Assembly: GCA_026874595.1 (NCBI GenBank)
Contig: CM049318.1
Coordinates: 51,800,750 to 51,864,749, forward strand
Length of the DNA: 64,000 nt
Reading direction: 5' to 3'
From: Sipunculus nudus
Taxonomy: Eukaryota > Annelida > Sipuncula > Golfingiida > Sipunculidae
Below, one piece after another: positions 46,848-54,386 of this stretch. Below the pieces are notes generated by a model that saw only the letters and a program-made list of their open reading frames with translations, had not been told where the DNA came from and made no database searches. Within the stretch, counting starts at the first letter, position 1, and every line of letters starts with the position of its first letter. The position numbers and the translations under genes are program-made.

Positions 46848-47173
46848 CTCTCCTTGGCCAGCGGATATCCTAAACCCACAGTCCAGACCCAAGCCCCCCA
46901 CCCCCTCCGTGCCCCCCTCCCCCCTCTTCCGTAAATCCTGGCGACGCCCCTGCTTTTGAGTTTTGATATTTGAGGACGGGTGAAAAGCTAAGCTTATTAA
47001 CTTAAGTTTATGCACTTTAGGTCCAAACTGAATTACCCCTTTGCCGCCTTCGTTTGATTTAGGATTCATCCAAACATACCGCCCCCACCGTATACCTCTA
47101 AAGTGTTTCCCCGTACTTACCTGAACATTAGAAGAGCAATGATAATTAAGGAGTTTAGAAAGTTCATCTTCAT
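21505..47173 (-). CDS. Cys-loop (pentameric) ligand-gated ion channel subunit, 9 exons, 388 aa
   Basis: Members of this family form five-subunit plasma-membrane channels opened by an extracellular ligand. Nine minus-strand exons give one uninterrupted frame: 47121-47173, 37724-37818, 36791-36858, 32729-32949, 31913-31995, 27305-27427, 23041-23258, 22435-22578, 21505-21666 (1167 nt). All introns are GT-AG and all phases agree. Visible in order are a signal peptide (1-22), NLT sequon (34), loop D region (79-91), WVPDLFF (110-116), Cys-loop C153-X13-C167 with FPFD, loop B ETY (172-174), loop C region (213-218), M1 (about 233-254), M2 (259-281), M3 (292-318), a short cytoplasmic loop and M4 (366-388). 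Overall it looks closest to the GABA/glycine/GluCl-like branch. At 388 aa it is compact because the M3-M4 loop is only about 45 residues. Ligand and ion selectivity cannot be read off. Untranslated exons are not defined. Confidence 0.94.
22435..22578 (-). CDS. Receptor exon 8: M3
   Basis: A 144-nt phase 0-0 exon coding residues 288-335, with acceptor TTATAG. The donor is best placed at GTACAC after ATTATG; this is a weak donor, so the exon end is less certain than the start. It opens with VPYM and the family motif DVWFLVHLFF at the start of M3, runs to about residue 318 and then enters a basic cytoplasmic stretch (VTRAVNEKARG). The join with exon 7 gives PK-VPYMTAFDVW, as in glycine/GABA receptors. 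Confidence 0.93.
23041..23258 (-). CDS. Receptor exon 7: pre-M1, M1 and M2 pore helix
   Basis: A 218-nt exon with acceptor TCTACAG and donor GTATCA, phase 1 in and 0 out, coding residues 215-287. VGSFQSVKLNLSLQR is the pre-M1 strand. M1 begins at YGHYVSTWFLP with the conserved proline (P241). M2 begins after WMPEDA. The pore start reads LAK instead of PAR; counting K263 as 0', the 9' residue is the conserved leucine (L272). The upper half of M2 is unusually hydrophobic (AFLLLMV), lacking the usual 10', 12' and 13' threonines. Confidence 0.96.
23460..25360 (+). repeat. Dispersed repeat with TGACC blocks, interrupted by a DNA element
   Basis: The repeat carries tandem degenerate units with CTTGACCTTTAACC, TTGACTTTTGACCTCATGACCC and related strings, and ends in a GATCAGACGGACGGACAAGG tail. 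A relative lies inverted at 39541-40035. It is split at 23941 by a 1.2-kb element flanked by TA. It occupies intron 6 of the receptor gene. Confidence 0.75.
23943..25158. mobile_element. Tigger/pogo-like non-autonomous DNA transposon
   Basis: The left end CAGTGAAAACTGGTCTCACG and the right end, inverted, CAGTAAAACCTGTCTAAAGC form imperfect terminal inverted repeats of about 30 bp. Inside both ends a GTGAGGTGTCC/GGACACCTCACTA block repeats. TA lies directly outside both ends (23941-23942 and 25159-25160), the target duplication of Tc1/mariner-class elements. No transposase frame is visible. It is inserted into the TGACC-type repeat, so it is younger than that repeat. Confidence 0.8.
25361..27304. 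other. Rest of receptor intron 6, no exon
   Basis: It contains a family B-like fragment (25680-25810), a block near 26430 matching 8710-8765 and a block at 26630-26690 matching 11030-11100 of the duplicate. A G-run/C-run pair near 27091-27138 could form a long G:C hairpin. No additional exon was recognised. Confidence 0.5.
27305..27427 (-). CDS. Receptor exon 6: loop B to loop C region
   Basis: A 123-nt exon with acceptor TTTACAG and donor GTGAGG, phase 1-1, coding residues 174-214. Its first two bases complete Y174, giving ETY at the loop B position. It holds an NLT sequon (184-186) and runs through the beta8-beta10 region to QQYT, so the join gives QQYTVGSF at the loop C position where GABA receptors have an FATGxY-type motif. 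The region between C167 and the loop C glycine has about the family length. Confidence 0.93.
27661..29289. other. Receptor intron 5, unique part
   Basis: AT-rich sequence outside the segmental duplication. No exon, known repeat or splice-flanked frame was recognised. A GTTTGTTTGTTG run lies near 27991-28017. Confidence 0.45.
29290..31728 (+). repeat. Dispersed repeat family A, copy 2
   Basis: Head CAAGTGACCCATGGGTCATG, followed by one unit of the 294-bp block that is tandem at 40044, then the 2.1-kb body and tail shared with copies 1 and 3. TGACCTTTGACCT occurs at 30970, 31107, 31242 and 31392. It ends CAGCTGAGCTAA near 31728. It lies within intron 5 of the receptor gene, about 185 bp from exon 5. 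Confidence 0.88.
31761..31832. repeat. (TA)n(GT)n compound microsatellite
   Basis: About 18 TA units are followed directly by about 17 GT units. It lies 80 bp downstream of exon 5 on the receptor's coding strand. Confidence 0.98.
31913..31995 (-). CDS. Receptor exon 5: Cys-loop
   Basis: An 83-nt exon with acceptor TTTGTAG and a canonical donor GTGAGTAC, phase 2 in and 1 out, coding residues 147-173. It contains the diagnostic Cys-loop: C153, then KMSFARFPFDRQL, then C167, with exactly 13 residues between the cysteines and the FPFD core. The preceding exon ends with AG, which with the first G here makes R146. Confidence 0.97.
32150..32560 (+). repeat. Dispersed repeat fragment in intron 4
   Basis: The stretch near 32465-32555 (TTTAGCGCC..., CGAGAAAGGTTCAAGAA, GAGAAAGACCAGGAAGGCAA) resembles 36395-36490 in the same orientation. 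A 14-C run lies at 32208-32221. The minus-strand open frame across it has no recognised domain and is not counted as a gene. Confidence 0.5.
32729..32949 (-). CDS. Receptor exon 4: ligand-binding beta-sandwich, loops D and A
   Basis: A 221-nt exon with acceptor TTTTTAG and donor GTGAGA, phase 0 in and 2 out, coding residues 73-145 plus two bases. It carries GYFRMSWKDPRLSYP (loop D strand and the W-x-D-x-R-L signature), IWVPDLFFPDTHSF (loop A and the WVPD motif) and IKPDGTVFTSRR before the Cys-loop. These line up one after another with GABA/glycine-type subunits without gaps by eye. Confidence 0.97.
33988..34844 (-). mobile_element. Solo LTR of the Gypsy family, with CATT target duplication
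   Basis: It starts TATTACGGAACCTAATATC and ends CGCCTGTAACA, so its ends nearly mirror each other as in the family (TGTTAC...GTAACA). CATT lies directly outside both ends (33984-33987 and 34845-34848). The interior matches the LTRs of elements A and B, including GAAACACTGGGCAGCGTGAA. No internal coding sequence is next to it, so it is a solo LTR left by LTR-LTR recombination. It lies in intron 3 of the receptor, in the same orientation as the two internal Gypsy fragments. Confidence 0.88.
35571..35635 (+). mobile_element. tRNA-derived SINE head
   Basis: TGGTTAGTGCGCTGGACTC resembles an A box with a D-arm, and GGGTTCGCGTCCCG a B box/T-arm. The spacing is tRNA-like, but the acceptor stem does not close, so it is not called as a functional tRNA. 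Confidence 0.65.
35640..36340. other. GC-rich, CpG-rich block
   Basis: It follows the SINE head. TCACACTGG near 35661 and CCAGTGTGA near 35746 form a short inverted repeat. The block has many CG dinucleotides and a TATTTATAG string near 35801. No coding frame was recognised. It could be the body of a SINE or a small DNA element. Confidence 0.4.
36791..36858 (-). CDS. Receptor exon 3: beta1 strand
   Basis: A 68-nt exon, the second smallest coding segment of the gene. Acceptor TTTTTCAG and donor GTATTA, phase 1 in and 0 out, coding residues 50-72. ATLVNVSLYIGTFQETALEA has the alternating pattern of the first beta strand (V-x-V-x-L-x-I) and an NVS sequon at 56-58. It joins exon 4 in phase to give ALEAG-TLALEGYF. 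Confidence 0.9.
37170..37456. repeat. Duplicated AT-rich block (partner 43840-44070)
   Basis: The block contains CACTTTGTCCAGGTAAAA, TTTTCAGTCTTAAAAT and GATATTGAAAGTAGACT and ends in a TATTATATTATAT array. It recurs in the same order and orientation near 43870-44070. A further TA run lies at 37507-37532. Confidence 0.8.
37724..37818 (-). CDS. Receptor exon 2: N-terminal helix of the mature subunit
   Basis: A 95-nt exon with acceptor ATTTTAG and donor GTCAGT, phase 2 in and 1 out, coding residues 19-49. It carries the end of the signal peptide (STTA), a helix (FAGVSEYLKNLTGR) with an NLT sequon, and LWPGYEN, the counterpart of the LLxGYDxxxRP segment of GABA/glycine receptors. One base of G50 is shared with exon 3. 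Confidence 0.9.
38203..38275 (+). mobile_element. tRNA-derived SINE head
   Basis: GCTGAGTGGTAAAACGCTCG is A-box-like, and GGGTTCGATTCCCGG is a perfect B box with T-arm pairing. The 5' acceptor side does not pair with the 3' side, so I call a tRNA-like SINE and not a working tRNA. Confidence 0.65.
39063..39440 (-). repeat. Dispersed repeat family B, inverted copy
   Basis: Reverse complement of the 20231-20570 type. It starts with TTTAGCTCAGCTGACTG, then the rearranged tail (GTCCGGGGCGTCCGGC) and AGGTCACTGCGACCTAT, and carries a 10-C run at 39280-39289 where the plus copy has G. Confidence 0.8.
39541..40035 (-). repeat. TGACC-type dispersed repeat, inverted, with (CTGT)n
   Basis: It opens with a CTGT array (39570-39595), the inverse of the GACA tail of the other repeats. 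AGGTCAAAGGTCA lies at 39722, with a related block near 40001. Degenerate units match the 23460-23940 repeat on the other strand. Confidence 0.75.
40044..40925 (+). repeat. 294-bp block in three tandem copies
   Basis: ACAAGTGACCCATGGGTCATG starts units at 40044, 40338 and 40631. The units are nearly identical, with only scattered differences visible. A single unit stands at the head of family A copy 2 (29290), and a truncated related head lies at 19924. This is a local amplification of the head of family A copy 3. Confidence 0.93.
40926..43076 (+). repeat. Dispersed repeat family A, copy 3
   Basis: It is colinear with copies 1 and 2. TGACCTTTGACCT occurs at 42434, 42569 and 42707, with a variant at 42297. 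The tail has an expanded CCGGCCGG stretch (42966-43020) and ends CAGCTGAGCTAA. It differs less from copy 1 than from copy 2. Confidence 0.9.
43240..43305 (-). mobile_element. tRNA-derived SINE head, minus strand
   Basis: On the minus strand CCTAGTGGTTTAGACGTTGG (A box) is followed by CCCCAGCTCGAACCCC (B box region). It is flanked by an 18-G run (43226-43243) and a C run (43303-43317). It is the same family as 8855-8935. Confidence 0.6.
43840..44092. repeat. Duplicated AT-rich block (partner 37170-37456)
   Basis: It shares TACGATTGTAT, CACTTTGTCCAGGTAAAA, TTTTCAGTCTTAAAAT and GAAAGTAGACTGATTC with the block beside exons 2 and 3, followed by a TATTATATTATATA array. It lies in intron 1. Confidence 0.8.
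44093..47120. other. Distal part of receptor intron 1, no gene
   Basis: Mostly unique-looking AT-rich sequence. A GTGGGGTGG-rich patch lies near 45420-45445, and a (CA)n(TA)n run at 46809-46848 is followed by a C-rich stretch (46890-46925). No exon was recognised. Confidence 0.45.
47121..47173 (-). CDS. Receptor exon 1 (coding part): signal peptide
   Basis: From ATG at 47171-47173 to the strong donor GTAAGT. It codes MKMNFLNSLIIIALLMF plus two bases (AG), which with the first A of exon 2 make R18. The hydrophobic core followed by STTAQ gives a plausible signal peptidase site after A22. The start was chosen because it is the first ATG of the frame, the product is a clear signal sequence and the phase fits exon 2. 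An in-frame second ATG lies two codons on. The transcription start and 5' UTR are not resolved. Confidence 0.85.
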
Positions 47174-47488
47174 TTGTTCTTCAGAATTTATAGCGAAATG
47201 GCTTCTGTTGTTGTGTGTCGCCACGCTGGCCGGTGAAAGTTTACCCGTGGCTGTCACAGCACTGAGCCAGCCTGTGAGTGCGTCTCAGTGGCTCGGTCGG
47301 GTGGCTTGTGCCAGCGAGTACGGTAGATGCAGCTGTAGGCGTAACTTGATCTGAGCTTAATTCGTATATCAGATGTCTTGCAGCCACTTGACGTTTGGTA
47401 CGAAACGACAGCTGAAATATAGATCATAAATTGATAAATGCATTTTTTGAGCTGTTTGATTCGTCAATGATATGGTGTTCTCTACTTG

Positions 47489-47489
<1 letters not shown>

Positions 47490-47583
<94 letters not shown>
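47490..47583. repeat. (TA)n microsatellite
   Basis: About 47 TA units, some 310 bp upstream of the receptor start codon on the coding strand. Confidence 0.98.
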
Positions 47584-47585
<2 letters not shown>

Positions 47586-50006
47586 TTTTCATAGGCTTTA
47601 TGAGCATTTTTATAAAGCGTCGGGCGCATTCTGCAAGTGAAGTCAGTTTGAGGAGGGGGGTGTGGGAGAGGGTGATGCACAGTTTGGAAATTTTGAAAAA
47701 ATAAAACATAAAATATGCATATTCAATGCAGTATTTTGAACAATTTCCCACATTTAATCATATGCTGCACCAGACCAAAACATTACCGAATATGAAATAA
47801 TGAATTCACAGAATTATGTGCATGTGCCAAATTGATAATATTTATACCCTCATTTAGTATTTTTTAAATCTTTGAAAAACTTCAAATCCGTAACAGTTTT
47901 TTTTTTTAAATTTTTACTCAAAACGTGCATGGTATGAAGCACGAAACAAATAAAGACCTATACTGAGAGGCAAAGGATATACCATTTTCAAACTTACTTT
48001 AAGTTAAAGTTGTAATAATAAAATAAATGTTAGCATGAAAAATTAATTTACAGAAAACTAACCTTTATTTCAGTCATATATAATTACCAATTACCAATAC
48101 AACAAATTGTTATATTCCAAAGGAGACCTCTCCATAAGGTTTTTAGATTAAATATCACGCATATAAGTATTTTTCCAACCGTTTTCACTGAAGTGACTGA
48201 AAAGAATTACATTATATTTAATTCCCTTACCTCTAAAAATTACACGACCACGTCCTGCAAAAATTAGTTATATTAGATTCAATATTCATAAAGAGACGCC
48301 AGACCGGCTTGCTGAATCAAGTCCTGTGAAACCATAGCTATATAGCGTCCACAAACTTGATAACATGAAAATTAATGTCCCCTTCAAAGTTTGCTTGAAA
48401 TCCGTGGTGCGTACATTATACTGCTAACAGACAAGAATAAAACAAATTTACAAGCACAGAAAAAGACATAGCCTCATTTGCGATACCATTCGATCGCTCT
48501 CGACTGTGTTCATATATAGATCAGTATAGCCCCGTGATCCGATTGTCCTGTTTATGCATGGGAAATCTACATACCGGTACTGAAATCAACAAGATTCAGT
48601 CAGATGCCTATGCTAATTAGGGGGTGTACATTACGTGGTGCTGTTGAAAAGACGGAGTACATTGCGATGACATCTTGCAAACAGATTTTGTCACTACAAA
48701 AGGAAATTTGATATCCAGTCTGATCGCTCACTCTTGGTATTACACTGATAATGTACACAAGTGGTATATTTGCCGGTTTGTCACTGTGGTTCCTTGCCAC
48801 AGATGCTGGAACAAAACATACGTTAATGTTATAACTATATGGGAACAGGTTTTTCGCGCTGGGACTTTGCCTTGCTATTGCAATATAACGCTACATGAAC
48901 ATATATTTTAGGGATTTATTGTAATACCCCCCCCCCCCCCCGGCTTGTGTTCTGATCCACGGGTCACAGTGCCTACAGTGTTGCCACCTAGGGGCGACAA
49001 AGCATACAACCCTTCTCATGGGGCAGAGCCATGTTATCTCTGGGGTTGGGTATCGCCTACACATATCGTATCGCAATATATGGCGATATTTGATTTCGTT
49101 GTACGATACGTATGGCGATATTTTCATTGTATCCATTTCAAATGAAATATATGCATTTTCTGTATTATATATATAACTAATATTGGTTTTATGATCAATT
49201 CTTTATCATATTAAATATAATCGCACATTAAAATTATATAAATACAGATAAGTTTATCAAACTTGAAATATGGCAAAAATACTGACTAATTATAATGTAC
49301 TGTTGCCATGCAGGAAAAACATTTTAAAACAGCCTTATTTTAATAGGCCTTCCATGTGCAAAAGAGAATTGGCAGTTGGAGAATAATTGACGTTGGTTTA
49401 GCACTAAGAGAGAAAGACTCTTGCATTTTCATAACAAACAAACTGTAAGATCCAAGCTATCTGCAATTGGCAAAGTACACAGATACGCGTTTAACACTAA
49501 CGATTAAAATTTGTTAACATTTATCCTATTTCTTTTGTACATTTGTACAAAACATTTTTCATATAAATATATATTTTTATAATTTACAATTTTACTCAAC
49601 TGCTAGTTCAGCTTACCAGTCCGTAGCCCGCTCTGCCCCGCACTTACTTTATATAGGCACGCCCCGCCCTGTGTTGTAGAATCTAGCCCACCAATAATCC
49701 TTAGCGGGGACCCGCGGGCTGCGGGTAAAAACCCGCCCCGCGCAGTGCCCTAGCAGGAATATACTCCGAGATTTAAATACATTGTATGAGTGCCAGAATG
49801 GGTACACGAAAATAAAGAAAGGCTTGACAGATTTTCCCCGTCTTATCACAATATAAGCTTGGAAAAAAAATTATCCAACATGAATGGAATCGGATACTTG
49901 CCAATTTGTCCGTATATTGAAGATGGTCCTTTTGCATGGACACATTGCCTGTAAATTCAATAGCTACAAAAAATTGATGTTCAGTCTAACAAATGCTTAT
50001 CTGTAT
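47584..50006. other. Upstream of receptor, no gene recognised
   Basis: AT-rich sequence. A 16-C run lies near 48926-48941. A stretch at 49035-49130 repeats TATCG/GGCGATAT, and a GC-rich self-complementary stretch at 49700-49745 (GCGGGTAAAAACCCGC) looks like a transposon end. No matching partner end was found for either. Confidence 0.45.
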
Positions 50007-50063
<57 letters not shown>

Positions 50064-53000
50064 AACACACGGATGGTAATATGATCGGCTATTTTGTGTG
50101 TATGTGTGTTTTTGCATGTTTCAGGGTTATATTTGCGAAAATATGTGTTCAATGAATTTCAGTGAACTTTGCATTAGGATGGATGATGGACAAAGAAGAA
50201 CTTATTTGCTTCGATGGTAATGCAATTTCTTAAGTCGTCCTGTAAATTGCTCCTCAAAATCTATATCGTCCACGTGGCGAGTTTCACTAAATAAATTAAG
50301 AACATGTTGAGATAATTTCAGCCAATCTATGGTCAGACGATCGACGTCTTCATGGGGACGTCGTCATCATGAATAGTGCGATGATATTACACTGATTGCT
50401 GTGCAGAAAATCCTTATATACATAAACCAGCAGTTAAAGCGAAAGAGCTCTTGAGCGACTGCCGTGTATAAGAGCGGACAGAGGAGTAAACGACGTTCAA
50501 AAAGATCTAAATTCACAGTATAAGAGTTCCTGCTTTTAGATTCAATATATAAACTAGAATATATACAGGTATATATAAATACCATAAGTTGTCCGCTGCA
50601 CTGCCCGACAACGTCACATTGCATCCATCATCAATAAATAAGATATATTAACTAGTTTTTTTTATGCGGTTCATTCAATCTCTGGATAAGAATAAATTAT
50701 GTCGCCTAATAAGGTTATCACTCTGTGATTGCTATCCAATATATATATATGGGTGTATGTGAGAGACAGGGTTGTTAGTACCTGAGATATATGACCTGTT
50801 GTGTCCTCCAGGACTTTCGTTCCCTGCTATATTTTCTTTTTTTAAACGTCCGCGTGCAACAAAGAGCCGTATGCTCGAAGGATGTTTAAAGTTAGACAGT
50901 GTTTAAATTGCAGATTTAAACAGTGTTTAATTTAACTCGTTGTTCGAAAGGTGTCTAAATTTAAATACTGTCTTTACCTTCCTTAAACACCCAAAAAATC
51001 TAAACACCCCAGAGGGTATGTTTAAGCCATTTAAACACGCATCTTTTGTAATAAAGTTACACAAATCAGGAATGAAACTTTAGGTGGTTTTCAAATATAT
51101 AAATTTCAAAAATAAATAAGTTTAAGGATTTTTTTATGACAGCCTTAATTCATTATGCCACTCATAAAAAGATACTTATACTCACAGCATTCTGAATAAC
51201 ATCAAAGAAGATAAAAAATATCTAAAGAAAATAACCACTTTATTAGACTATGATAACATATCAAATCATAGATTTAGTTGTTTTTTTTTTAATTCTCAAA
51301 CAAACAGTAGTCATCCTTGGCTAAAATAATTAATAGGGATTACTGAAAATGCAGGCATGTATCTACTTAACAACACAGCATTATCCACTCATTGTTATGT
51401 ATACTATACGTATTTTTAAACTAATAATGCTAGTTATTCACCAGTGAAGGTGAAATAAATAGAAAAAAAATTACCTGACATCTTAAAGATTTCCCTTAAC
51501 CTTGGCTGAAATAAGAGCGAGGCTCCACGTGCTCACCTCCTGCTGCTTGCTCCAAGGATTTTTAAAGTATTCAAAAATAATGGGGGGGGGGGGGGGGGAA
51601 TTGACATATTGTCCTCACATATTGATAAAATCGAATTAAAAAAACTATAGGACCATAGATTGCCGTAAATTGAAATAGGACAGACAGACAGAATGGGGAA
51701 TGCAAAGACTATTAAAATGATCTATAGTTCGTGTAGATAGGATTATCTTGCGAAACGTTATGAGCAAATTAATATTTTTGTTCGGTGACTTGCCCTTGAC
51801 CTTTGACCTATCACCACCAAAAACAAAAGACCTGCAAGAGTTTCGTTTTCCTATCAACTGTATAACTTTCAGAGCGATTGCTTGAGATTATTAGCCTGTA
51901 GAGCGATGAGAGTGAAATCTTTTAATATCCAATTTGATGAGAAACGGTACGAGATTTCCCGAGATTTATTATAAAATCCAGTAATAGGACAAGTGCCTGA
52001 AGACCTCTCTACCTTAAAAAGTGACAACGTTAGATAAATGAGACCCCATATTTTGGGCTATCATGAATTTTCTCTCTCCCCCCCCCCCCCCCCCAATTCA
52101 TAACCATGGTAACAGCAGATTTAGACAGTTACATATAAAAAGAAAGGCTTTGGAATGGCGAGTAAAATGAACTTCAGTTTATGAAGCATCGATCAATTAT
52201 GATGAAGATATATAGTGAAAACTATTCTGTAGTTTTTTAATTACCTTGCCCTTTACCTTTGGACTATTAAGTCTAAAAGACATCAGAATTTCTAGAACTT
52301 AAGGCGTTAAATCACCAGTATAATATTGAAAGGGATCGTTTATAAAACTGGCCTGTGGAAAGCCATGTATCAGACGATATATGATATAATATAAAATTTG
52401 ACGACAACTGACAAAATGACGGACATACTGAGAGATCTGAGATGACAATCGGTTAGACTACCAACTGGGAAAAGAATAGAGGAACATAATGAGCTATTGT
52501 TTATGAAGCTAAGGTTTATAATTTTGGAGATATGGCCAAAAAACGATATATTGGAGTTTTTTTAAATGCAGTGCAAAACTGTGGTCTGTAGAACGGCAAG
52601 ACACAAGAACCAGAAAACCGGTCAAATTAAGGGCAAATGAAAAACAGACAGATATACTGACACATCCAAGATGACAGTTGACTAGACCTTCCTTTGAAGA
52701 AAGAGGAATGGAAACAATTGAGCTATAGTTTATGTAGCTATGGTTAATAGTTTTTGAGATATGGCTAAAAAAACATATGTTGTAGTGTTCCAAAAGCAGC
52801 ATCCCCTAGCGGATATTTTCCGAAAAAAAATTGAGATATTAGAGTAAGACATAAGATATACCAGTTTCAAAAGGATTCCTGCCAAACTCTGGCCTGTAGA
52901 ATGGTATATGTGAGGCACAAGATCCAGCAAGCAGGCGAAATTGAGGACAACTGACAAACAGACAGATATACTGACACCCTGATACATTAGAGATGACATT

Positions 53001-53914
53001 TGATTAGAACATAGCATGGAGAAAGTCTACAGGGACAAAATGAGCTATAGTTTGTGTAAAAAGGACAAGTATGAACGAAGCTATGATGAAAATAATTTTT
53101 GACTATTTTATGACTTTGACCTTTGACTTTTACTGACCATTAACAATAGGCTTCTACGACTGTGGAATCTTTCCTATAAGTTTCAGATCGTTTGCTACAA
53201 GAAACAGGAAACAGCTAGTTTCATCCCGTGCCATTAGGCTTTAATTTGTGTGATACTTCTCCTTGTATGGACTTCCCATGTCATGCGCACTGGGTTACAA
53301 ATGCAGGTGTTCTGCAAGATCTGGCGCCTTTTTGTTCCAGGAATTGTAAATATTTCAGCTAAACAGGGTGTCTAAATTTAACAACGAGTCATTAGTTAAA
53401 CACAGCTTCGAGCATACCAGTTAAATTTAAACACTGTTTAGCGTTAAACACTGTCTGACCTAAATATTCTTTGAGGCCCAAAGTGTATATAAAACTGATC
53501 TGTTGGTTACCTCACTTTCAACAGACCTTGAGGCATGATTACACATCACCACCAGATAAATACAATAAAACATGCAAGTGAGGCAGCCACAAAATTCGAA
53601 ATTAACATAAACACAACACGTATCATAACGGATGTATGCATGTGTTTGATTTATAGTCTTGCAGTCAAATATATCGTTCCAATGTATAAACGCCTCGTTC
53701 TTTGGAAATCCAAGCGAACCGTGTTAGATGATCACAGCATTTATTACGGCAAAAACTATGTCAAGGTGGCACATTAGTTTAAGTGAAAGTAAAGAATGTA
53801 GGAAGAAGTGAGCCAATTCTATATGCTTGGGTGCTCATTCTGTATCTAATGACATCTTAGTTGTAACTGATATGGCTACGTTATATCCCTGTATTTATAT
53901 ATATTAAAATATAT
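50007..53914. repeat. Large direct duplication, left copy
   Basis: From the TA array and the GGATGGTAATATGATCGGC block (50071) to about 50380, it matches 58944-59290. From 50653 to 53914 it matches 60746 to the window end with only scattered differences. Between these the copies differ: about 270 bp here against 1.45 kb in the right copy. Homopolymer runs differ in length (17 G against 15, and 17 C against 11). Confidence 0.92.
50864..53479. mobile_element. Harbinger-like DNA transposon with long inverted ends, copy 1
   Basis: The left end reads GAGCCGTATGCTCGAAGGATG..., with GACAGTGTTTAAA and AAACAGTGTTTAATTTAACT. The right end, inverted, reads GGGCCTCAAAGAATATTT... with GACAGTGTTTAACG and AAACAGTGTTTAAATTTAACT. 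AAA lies outside both ends, compatible with a 3-bp duplication. The interior has several ATATGGCC/AGACAGACAG-type units but no transposase that I recognise, so it is probably non-autonomous. Class assignment by end sequence is tentative. Confidence 0.62.
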
Positions 53915-53955
53915 ATTAATATATATATATAGAGAGAGAGAGAGAAAGAGAGCGG

Positions 53956-53997
<42 letters not shown>

Positions 53998-54003
53998 GAG
54001 GGA
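53898..54003. repeat. (TA)n then (GA)n microsatellite
   Basis: A short TATATTA array is followed by GAGAGA with interruptions (GCGGGGGA, GCGAGCGAGC). It lies at the edge of the duplication's left copy. Confidence 0.95.
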
Positions 54004-54333
54004 CAGACAGACAAGGTGTGAGATAAGTGCTAGTATCACGGAGTTATATCCTACTGCTGTGACCCCTTCTATATTTTTTCACTGTTTATACGTCGGTGTG
54101 CAACTAAGTGTAAATAAATCTGTAGAAATCATCGTTCGTTAACCTCACTTTCATCAGACCTTCGTTCATACGGGCCTAGTTCTTAGGAATACCAAGCGAA
54201 CCGTGTATGATAATTATAGCATGTAAAACGTCATTGCTTGTGTCAAGATGGCACATGAATTAAAGTGAAAGTTAAGAATGCGAGAAAAGGTGAACCACTT
54301 CTATATGCTTGGACGCTCACTCTCCATCTCATG

Positions 54334-54336
<3 letters not shown>

Positions 54337-54386
<50 letters not shown>

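Larger units (their letters stand above)
37819..47120. other. Receptor intron 1 (9.3 kb)
   Basis: The longest intron of the gene, filled with SINEs, family B (inverted), the 294-bp tandem block, family A copy 3 and an AT-rich duplicate block. No further coding exon fits the required phase. Hydrophobic frames at 38388-38603 (minus) and 38521-38850 (minus) were considered as signal exons but do not give the right phase. Confidence 0.6.

Noticed and set aside
47186-47192. TATAAAT on the minus strand just upstream of the receptor ATG
   Set aside because: Only about a dozen bases before the start codon, too close to act as a TATA box for this transcript unless initiation lies inside the coding exon.
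47103-47354. Plus-strand frame with a signal-like hydrophobic stretch and a GTGAGT downstream
   Set aside because: It is antisense to receptor exon 1, and no downstream plus-strand exon was found.
49035-49760. GGGTTGGGTATCGC and AGGGCACTGCGCGGGGCGGG as two ends of a hAT element
   Set aside because: The two ends do not match each other as inverted repeats and no 8-bp duplication was seen.
51645-53017. Minus frames with CLSVCLS strings, repeated at 61734-63101
   Set aside because: They come from GACAGACAGA repeats inside the Harbinger-like element, and similarity between halves reflects the recent duplication.
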